NCBI GenBank assembly: GCA_030605515.1
Contig: JAUWIE010000032.1
Coordinates: 1-20,534 of the forward strand
Reading direction: 5' to 3'
Length of the DNA stretch: 20,534 nt
Origin: Thermoplasmatota archaeon
Lineage (GTDB): Archaea > Thermoplasmatota > E2 > DHVEG-1
A model generated the notes under the pieces. The model searched no databases and was not told the DNA's origin. It worked only from the letters and a program-made list of their open reading frames with translations. Positions 15,495-20,534 of the stretch are shown here, piece by piece. The first letter of the stretch is position 1. Every line of letters starts with the position of its first letter. The translations under genes were made by a program, and so were the position numbers.

Positions 15495-15596
15495 TTATCT
15501 GCTACGTAGTTGACAACCACAACAGCATTTATCTATTTCAACAATCTCTTTATCTAATTTCTGTATGTGTATTGATTGTAGTATAATGGCCTCCAT
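15495..15596 (-). CDS. Possible 33-codon cysteine-cluster microprotein
   Basis: A minus-strand ATG at 15596 opens a 33-codon frame ending K-C-C-C-G-C-Q-L-R-S-R, immediately upstream of the DUF4430 gene and in its direction. A TATA-like box at about 15617-15625 is 25 bp from this ATG, which would make it leaderless. Four Cys in five residues is unusual for chance in AT-rich DNA and could bind metal. No strong ribosome binding site is present. It may be a leader frame of the ECF operon or simply noncoding. Confidence 0.3.
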   Translation of the reverse strand: MEAIILQSIHIQKLDKEIVEIDKCCCGCQLRSR

Positions 15597-15616
15597 GATC
15601 TGAACCATCTCTCAAT

Positions 15617-15628
15617 ATATTTATTATT
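15617..15628 (-). promoter_or_regulatory. Likely promoter of the ECF operon
   Basis: On the minus strand an AATAATAAATATAT stretch at about 15628-15617 is the best TATA box upstream of the operon. It would start transcription near 15595, leaving a leader of about 125 bases before the DUF4430 start, which contains the cysteine-cluster frame. I see no cobalamin riboswitch features in that leader. Confidence 0.35.
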
Positions 15629-15763
15629 TTTCTATCTGGTATATCTCGTAGTTTTATTTAGTAATTAACTGGAACCTAGTTATATGCTGGGTTAATTAAA
15701 TTTGCATTAATTTTGAGGTGGTGATATATATCAACAAAAATGAAAAAGAGTATCATCTTATGT

Positions 15764-17407
15764 TTACCAGATTGGAGTACAGCAGTCATTACATGGTGCT
15801 GGTCCTCCACCATACAAGTATGCTAGTATGTATGTCATGTCGGCTACATTGACATTGCTATCAATATTAGAATCTCCAATACAAAGATATGGTATTGGTG
15901 CTGGTCCTCCACCATACAAATAGCTCACGATATAAGTAAAATCAGCAATGTTGATAATTCCATCGTTGTTTAGATCACCACATATTACTGGTTCAGCCTT
16001 AGAATTACCTATGACATACAGTTTTCCATCATTGCAGCCAGTAATGATATCTGCTATTCCATCTCCATCAGTATCAGCTATAGCAAGTGAAGAAATAGAC
16101 TGAGTTCCCAGTGAAAAACTATATTCAACCTCACCAGTATTGCCGTTAAGGGCGTAAAGCATTCCAGATGAGCGTGCTTGAATGATGACCTCTGGATGAG
16201 TATCTCCATCTATATCTGCGATAGCTGGAGAAGGCGATGCATAGATACTATCATAGCCAACATCTCTTGTCCATTTAAGAGTTCCATCAAGATTGATCGC
16301 ATAGACGAAACTGTTATAGTATGGATAAGCTAGGATTTCAGGTTCTCCATCTTCATCAATGTCACCTGCAGATATACCACCGAAAAGACCAGAACCTGCA
16401 GTTGGGTAACTCCAAATCGTGTTTCCGTTGGATCCGTCAAGGAGATAAATATTGTTACCCGAGAAAACTGCAATGTCATCAATGCCATCATATCCATAAT
16501 CAACTATTGCAGGTGTTGACTCTATCCAGCCACTTGCATCTGGTTTAACAGCCAAAATTTCGTTGCCGTTTTCACCATCGAAGACACGGACATAGCCATC
16601 ATATCCCCCCATGACTATTTCGACTCCGGGGTCGCCATCAAATTCTCCAATGGTAGGAGCGTTTAAAGTAGACCCAATATTAACCCCCCATAGAAGACTT
16701 CCATCTTCTCCATTGAGAACAAAGAAAGTGTCACAACTAGGGCAGTAGTAACAGCTTCCTCCAACTAACACTTCAGGCTTACCATCTCCATCGACATCGG
16801 CAACACCACTGGGACTATCAATGCTGTTGGTATAATCCCCTGTGAAGTAATCCCACATCTTAGTACCATTATGGTAGAGAGCATAAATATGCCCATCGTC
16901 GCTGCCTGCCCCAAAGGTCACGTCAAGTTTTCCATCATCATTTAAATCAGCAAGTGTAGGAGTTGACCAGATTGCACTGCCCGGCATAAACGACCATTTT
17001 AGATCGCCAGTCACCAAATCAACTGCGTAGACTGGTAAATTGGGGCTGGTTACGTCTGAACTGAACACCGCATCCATATGTCCATCACCATCAAGATCAC
17101 CCACCACAGGGGAAAGTACACGGTCACCGATATCGTAGGTTAGTTTCTCCGTCCAATTATATTCTGCACCAACAGCATTTGTAACACCCGTTCGCTTGTT
17201 ATTCTTTTGATATGTCCGCCAGTCAGAAATGTTATTTTTCACTGTTTTTGAGGTTATTTTATCCACATGGTCATTTTCGGAGTTAATTCCAGTTGTTTTG
17301 TTATCTTTTCTTTCAAAAATTCCACTTATGTTCGGTGTAATACTAGCTCCAACAAACAAGAGTATTGTTCCAAAAACTATGCATTTCTTTACTTTTATAT
17401 TTATCAT
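15764..17407 (-). CDS. Secreted FG-GAP/beta-propeller protein with C-terminal type I dockerin
   Basis: About 547 residues. A signal peptide occupies about residues 1-30. About eight repeated calcium-type motifs follow, such as G-D-L-D-G-D-G, A-D-L-N-D-D-G, A-D-V-D-G-D-G and A-D-T-D-G-D-G. They alternate with Y-A-V-D-L-V-T-G-D-L-K-W-type strands, giving an FG-GAP/quinoprotein-like propeller. The last 72 residues are a type I dockerin with two calcium loops (D-L-N-N-D-G and D-S-N-I-D-S-N), each followed by a helix and Y-L-Y-G-G-G-P-A-P. The tail has clustered Cys (C-N-D-C-C). ATG 17407 is chosen over the frame's upstream ATG (17458) because GGAGGT lies seven bases before it and the signal peptide then starts properly. 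No cohesin is in the window. The partner is unknown. Confidence 0.88.
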   Translation of the reverse strand: MINIKVKKCIVFGTILLFVGASITPNISGIFERKDNKTTGINSENDHVDKITSKTVKNNISDWRTYQKNNKRTGVTNAVGAEYNWTEKLTYDIGDRVLSPVVGDLDGDGHMDAVFSSDVTSPNLPVYAVDLVTGDLKWSFMPGSAIWSTPTLADLNDDGKLDVTFGAGSDDGHIYALYHNGTKMWDYFTGDYTNSIDSPSGVADVDGDGKPEVLVGGSCYYCPSCDTFFVLNGEDGSLLWGVNIGSTLNAPTIGEFDGDPGVEIVMGGYDGYVRVFDGENGNEILAVKPDASGWIESTPAIVDYGYDGIDDIAVFSGNNIYLLDGSNGNTIWSYPTAGSGLFGGISAGDIDEDGEPEILAYPYYNSFVYAINLDGTLKWTRDVGYDSIYASPSPAIADIDGDTHPEVIIQARSSGMLYALNGNTGEVEYSFSLGTQSISSLAIADTDGDGIADIITGCNDGKLYVIGNSKAEPVICGDLNNDGIINIADFTYIVSYLYGGGPAPIPYLCIGDSNIDSNVNVADMTYILAYLYGGGPAPCNDCCTPIW

Positions 17408-17457
17408 TTTTTTAACCTCCATTTTCAATATATTCGTTAACGACAATAAAAGAGACA

Positions 17458-17495
17458 TATATAAACTTTACTTTAAAAAAAACAAATAAACTTGT
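17458..17495 (-). promoter_or_regulatory. Promoter and candidate operator of the dockerin protein gene
   Basis: Reading leftward, a near-palindrome ACAAGT-TT-ATTTGT (17495-17482) is followed by the TATA box TTTATATA at 17465-17458, 51 bp before the ATG. Over 37 bases this matches the promoter of the gene at 19656 at 32 positions, with the same spacing to the start codon. One mismatch breaks the palindrome. Confidence 0.6.
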
Positions 17496-17512
17496 AAAAT
17501 GTGGTTGCAAAC

Positions 17513-17545
17513 GTGAAAATCCAGACATCAAACCTCGTTTTTCAC
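17513..17545 (-). terminator. Weak hairpin downstream of the repeat protein gene
   Basis: GTGAAAA (17513-17519) and TTTTCAC (17539-17545) can pair as a 7-bp stem with a 19-base loop. On the minus strand it is followed by T-rich sequence down to about 17471, so it could terminate the gene that ends at 17647. The rest of the 17496-17646 gap shows nothing else I recognise. Confidence 0.25.
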
Positions 17546-17646
17546 TGTTCCATCTCGTTCACCTATTACAAACAAGGTAAAAACTCCACCAACTATACAA
17601 AAGATCGTCGTTGTTAAAATCTATCATATAAAATGTTTTGTAATCA

Positions 17647-19656
17647 CTATACTCTATAATTGATAACTGCTACACTATCTATATCAGCACCATTATTTCC
17701 AAACCCTGTAGGATCATAGATAGGATTACCTTGACTATCAAGACATAAGCCATCTCCAAGGATATCTATTATTTTTAGATAGCAAATGTTTTGTAGATCA
17801 ACAACCCCATTTTGTACCAAAGGATAATCAAGTAAGTCATCTAAATCAAATGCATCTCCACCTGCCCCATCTGGATCAAAAGGATCAATATCATTTTGAT
17901 CGACATTTGCAAATACGGGATAAACTCCCGCAAGATTTGTCACATTCTCTGGACATATTCCCTGGTATGGGTTGACAGGATTTGCAGTCCTAGATATTGA
18001 GGGAAATCGAACGAAATTGATACCATCGGTACTTACCTCAACATAAACGAGTTCTGCAAATACCATGCCAGTTGGATCACCATATTGATCCAAAATAGAA
18101 AAAGGATTTTCAAAAACAATGAAATCTTCCCCCGGCCCATTAGCAATACTTACATCAAACCCAAGTGTCACAATGCCACTAGTCCCTAAGGATAACACAT
18201 GAGTTGAACCTTGAGATTCACCCCTGCCACGCGGTCCACCCAAAATAAGATCAGTACTGCCGCCTCCTGTAAAATCGATGACGCTTGTTGCAAACCTATC
18301 TGGTTCTTCTCCTCCAACTTCTACAGTAAATGATTGTTGCGCTGGTGTTGGATCGATATTATCTGCTTCGTCTTTTGCCTTCACTTTAAAAGTATAGTCT
18401 CCATTTGGTAGACTAGTGTATGTTGTTGATATCGAGGTTGTCCAAGATAACCAATAAGTATCATAGGGTTCAAGTTTGTACGAATAGCGCAAGTCTCCTG
18501 TAGGAGTCACATCATCAAATCCTGTCCAGGCAAATGTCACATTATTGTAATCGATTGTTCCAGTTGGTCCAGTAAGAATACTAGTATCTGGAGCAACCGT
18601 ATCTTCTTCACTCTCATCTATGTCTACTCTAAATGACTTCTCTGCTGGTGTTGGATCGATGTTACCTGCTTCGTCTTTTGCCTTCACTTTAAAGATGTAA
18701 TCTCCGTTTGGAAGATTATTATATGTTTTTGATATATCGGTTTTCCAGCTTGACCAACTTGAATCAATCCCTACTAACTTGTAAGAATATTGTAGATTCT
18801 CTGTATGAGTTACGTCGTCGGATGCTGTCCAGGTAAATGTCACATTATTGTAATCGATTGTTCCAGTTGGTCCATCAGCTATAGTTGTCTCTGGCGGATT
18901 AGTATCGCCGCTCTCAACATTTACTGTAAATGCTCTCTCAGCTGGCGTAGGGTTAATATTGCCTGCTTCGTCCCTAGCTATTATCTTGAATGAATAATCT
19001 CCATTCTGAAGATCACTATAGTTTTTACTTGTATCAGGGAAAAAAGATGACCAATCATTGTCATATCCTTCTAATTTATATGAATAGTTGATATCTTCTA
19101 TAGGAGTCACATCATCAGATCCTGTCCAGGTAAATGTCACATTATTGTAATCGATTGTCCCAGTTGGCCCATCTAGTATGTTGGTATCTGGAGGAGCAGT
19201 ATCTTCATTCCATTCATCTGTATCTACTGTGAATGATCTTTGTGCTGGTGTTGGATCGATGTTACCTACTTCGTTCTTGGCTTTGACTTTAAAGGCGTAT
19301 TCTTCATTTGAAAGGTTGTTGTATGTTGTTGATGTAGAGGATGCCCAGCTTGACCATTCTGAGCCTTTTCCTTCAAGTATGTAGGAGTACTGTAGTTGCT
19401 CCGTAAGAGTTGTATCGTCGGATCCTATCCAGGTAAAAACTACGTCATTGTAATCGATTGTTCCAGTTGGCCCATCTAGTATGTTGGTATCTGGAGGAGC
19501 AGTATTAATTGATTTAACTGAGGCAAGAGGCTCGGGATTTTGATACCAATTTATAAAGATCAAGACTGTTAAAAAGGTTATAGTCAATCCAATTATCTCA
19601 ATTTTTTTTACCAATTTTTTTTTAAATATCGAATTACATTTCTCATTTTTTATCAT
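17647..19656 (-). CDS. Surface protein with four Ig-like repeats and a C-terminal beta domain
   Basis: About 669 residues. A Lys-rich N-terminus and hydrophobic segment (about 18-36) form a signal anchor. Four tandem repeats of about 100 residues follow, each running A-P-D-T-(N/S)-I-L-x-G-P-T-G-T-I-D-Y-N to N-I-D-P-T-P-A-x-x-S-F-T-V. This resembles the Ig/fibronectin-like modules of archaeal and bacterial surface proteins. The last 210 residues are a distinct domain (G-G-P-R-G-R-G, V-L-S-L-G-T-S-G, F-I-V-F-E-N-P-F) seen in secreted proteins but of unknown function. It probably acts as an adhesin or cell-envelope protein. The frame extends to a TTG at 19767, but that region contains the promoter. 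ATG 19656 matches the promoter-to-start distance of the 17407 gene. No strong ribosome binding site is visible. Confidence 0.78.
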   Translation of the reverse strand: MIKNEKCNSIFKKKLVKKIEIIGLTITFLTVLIFINWYQNPEPLASVKSINTAPPDTNILDGPTGTIDYNDVVFTWIGSDDTTLTEQLQYSYILEGKGSEWSSWASSTSTTYNNLSNEEYAFKVKAKNEVGNIDPTPAQRSFTVDTDEWNEDTAPPDTNILDGPTGTIDYNNVTFTWTGSDDVTPIEDINYSYKLEGYDNDWSSFFPDTSKNYSDLQNGDYSFKIIARDEAGNINPTPAERAFTVNVESGDTNPPETTIADGPTGTIDYNNVTFTWTASDDVTHTENLQYSYKLVGIDSSWSSWKTDISKTYNNLPNGDYIFKVKAKDEAGNIDPTPAEKSFRVDIDESEEDTVAPDTSILTGPTGTIDYNNVTFAWTGFDDVTPTGDLRYSYKLEPYDTYWLSWTTSISTTYTSLPNGDYTFKVKAKDEADNIDPTPAQQSFTVEVGGEEPDRFATSVIDFTGGGSTDLILGGPRGRGESQGSTHVLSLGTSGIVTLGFDVSIANGPGEDFIVFENPFSILDQYGDPTGMVFAELVYVEVSTDGINFVRFPSISRTANPVNPYQGICPENVTNLAGVYPVFANVDQNDIDPFDPDGAGGDAFDLDDLLDYPLVQNGVVDLQNICYLKIIDILGDGLCLDSQGNPIYDPTGFGNNGADIDSVAVINYRV
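18310..19503 (-). repeat. Four tandem coding repeats of about 300 bp
   Basis: The units start near 19503, 19200, 18903 and 18600 on the minus strand, with a period of 298-302 bp. A core of about 45 bp around the T-I-D-Y-N codons is nearly identical in all copies, while the rest has diverged. This suggests duplication followed by local gene conversion or constraint. Confidence 0.85.
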
Positions 19657-19704
19657 ATTTTTTTCTCTGCAGTCTTCACAGTTGTATTTGCAATCAAAAA
19701 TATC

Positions 19705-19742
19705 TATATAAATTTTACTTGACAAAAAACAAATGAATTTGT
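19705..19742 (-). promoter_or_regulatory. Promoter and candidate operator of the repeat surface protein gene
   Basis: Reading leftward, a perfect palindrome ACAAAT-TC-ATTTGT (19742-19729) is followed by TTTATATA (19712-19705), 49 bp before the ATG at 19656. The palindrome lies in the divergent region shared with the winged-helix regulator gene that starts at 19789. Confidence 0.6.
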
Positions 19743-19756
19743 AAATTGGAGAAAGT

Positions 19757-19765
19757 GATTTAAAC
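19757..19765 (+). promoter_or_regulatory. TATA-like box of the winged-helix regulator gene
   Basis: GATTTAAAC at 19757-19765 is about 26 bp upstream of the ATG at 19789, which suits a leaderless transcript. This agrees with the absence of a ribosome binding site before that ATG. Confidence 0.4.
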
Positions 19766-19788
19766 AATTGTACGATTATAAAAAGCTA

Positions 19789-20534
19789 ATGAAGCTTCTC
19801 AGAGACAAATCTCTTTCTACACAGATACTTATTCTTTCTGAACTTTACACCGAACATTATTCTAAACTTGTACCATTAGCAGAAAAAATCGGTGTTACAC
19901 AACAAGCAATTTCAGATTACATGAAAAAAATGAGCAAGCAAGACCTTGTACATAAAATAAAAGGGGAATACAAACCAACAATAAAAGGAACGCAACTTCT
20001 CCAAACTGAGTTATCAAATTTGAAAAAGTTTATTGATGATCGAATAGAAAAAATGTCCGTTATTAAAGAGTGTATTGCACTTGCACAATTAAAAATAAAA
20101 ACCGGTGAAAAAGTTGGTTTGTTTATGGAAAACGGGTGGCTAGTTGCCCATCCAAATAAAAAATCTACTTCTACAGGAACCGCTGAGATAGATGCAGATA
20201 TCGGGGAATTTGTAACTGTTAATGAGTTGAAAGGGATTGTTTCTCACAAAGTTGGAAAATTGTACTATTTTGAGTTACCATCACTCCACGAAGTTAGAAA
20301 ATTAACAAATTCCGATGTTGATAGATTACTAAAAAAAATAAGAACTTTAAATTTGGATAAAATTGGAATTTTAGACGCAACGGCAAAATCAGCATGTAAA
20401 AAAATCGGATTAAAACCTGACTTTGAATTTGGAGGAATTTATGCAGCTATAGATGCTGTGCAGAGAGGACTAAACACAGGTCTGTTTGGATATGAAGAAA
20501 AAATTAGAGAGACGATTGCAATATTTGAAGAGAT
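19789..20534 (+). CDS. Archaeal winged-helix transcriptional regulator, 3' end outside window
   Basis: The frame is open to the window edge, giving 248 residues so far. Residues about 9-70 form a winged helix-turn-helix: I-L-I-L-S-E-L, then L-A-E-K-I-G-V-T-Q-Q-A-I-S-D-Y-M-K-K-M as turn and recognition helix, then a wing and T-I-K-G-T-Q-L-L. A linking helix and a mixed alpha/beta domain (about 95-248) follow, which may sense a ligand. It resembles MarR-like regulators conserved only in archaea, of the type grouped as COG1497; that label is from memory and not searched. ATG 19789 is preferred over TTG 19768 because of the TATA box spacing. It is divergent from the repeat surface protein gene, and a palindrome lies between them, so it may regulate that gene. 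Confidence 0.8.
   Translation, partial: MKLLRDKSLSTQILILSELYTEHYSKLVPLAEKIGVTQQAISDYMKKMSKQDLVHKIKGEYKPTIKGTQLLQTELSNLKKFIDDRIEKMSVIKECIALAQLKIKTGEKVGLFMENGWLVAHPNKKSTSTGTAEIDADIGEFVTVNELKGIVSHKVGKLYYFELPSLHEVRKLTNSDVDRLLKKIRTLNLDKIGILDATAKSACKKIGLKPDFEFGGIYAAIDAVQRGLNTGLFGYEEKIRETIAIFEE

Noticed and set aside
15472..15763. Cobalamin riboswitch upstream of the ECF operon
   Set aside because: I looked because of the suspected corrinoid substrate. No B12-box-like conserved segment or multi-stem fold is evident, and these riboswitches are not expected in archaea.
17408..17458. N-terminal extension of the dockerin protein from ATG 17458
   Set aside because: The GGAGGT just before ATG 17407 lies inside the extension, and the TATA box at 17458-17465 would leave no room for a start at 17458.
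18310..19503. CRISPR-like array in the regularly spaced repeats
   Set aside because: The 298-302 bp period and intact reading frame show coding domain repeats, not 25-40 bp repeats with spacers.
19657..19767. N-terminal extension of the repeat surface protein from TTG 19767
   Set aside because: The extension would cover the palindrome and TATA box. It also puts 37 extra residues before a normal signal anchor, and promoter spacing matches the 17407 gene only if the start is 19656.

Overview
The window looks like a low-GC archaeal chromosome segment. Diagnostic genes are an archaeal/eukaryotic-type release factor aRF1, an archease, a CPSF-type beta-CASP ribonuclease and TATA-box promoters. Genes start on ATG, GTG or TTG, and several have clear GGAGGT-type ribosome binding sites. 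The combination of a secreted gingipain-like (C25) peptidase, an OPT oligopeptide transporter, dockerin and FG-GAP surface proteins recalls protein-degrading sediment Thermoplasmatota such as the MBG-D group. That placement is an inference, since there is no rRNA gene here.

Layout, plus strand. Positions 1-27 hold the first nine codons of a leftward gene cut by the window edge, possibly a transposase. At 229-2727 is a secreted C25 peptidase with a PKD domain. At 2893-4973 is a two-gene membrane quality-control operon (slipin plus NfeD-type serine protease, joined by an ATGA overlap), followed by a CPSF2-like nuclease (5020-6261) and aRF1 (6348-7598). At 7721-10112 an OPT transporter overlaps a PqqD-like gene that starts on TTG. 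Then come an archease (10204-10623), a GC-rich hairpin region that may be a small RNA (about 10705-10790), and a 69-residue DUF1858 protein (10861-11070).

Layout, minus strand. From 15471 down to 11138 is a tightly overlapped four-gene ECF vitamin-transporter operon: a DUF4430 (transcobalamin-C-terminal-like) surface protein, EcfT, a fused double ATPase and an S component. Together they suggest corrinoid uptake. A 33-codon frame with a Cys-Cys-Cys-Gly-Cys cluster sits directly upstream. Two surface-protein genes follow: an FG-GAP/beta-propeller protein ending in a dockerin (15764-17407) and a protein with four Ig-like repeats (17647-19656). Divergent from the latter, on the plus strand, is an archaeal winged-helix regulator (19789 to the window end, incomplete).

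The most interesting signal beyond the genes is a palindrome (ACAAAT, 2-3 bases, ATTTGT, one half-site mismatch in one copy) lying about 28 bp upstream of the TATA box of all three surface/secreted protein genes. One copy is in the divergent region next to the winged-helix regulator gene. This suggests a small regulon for extracellular proteins.
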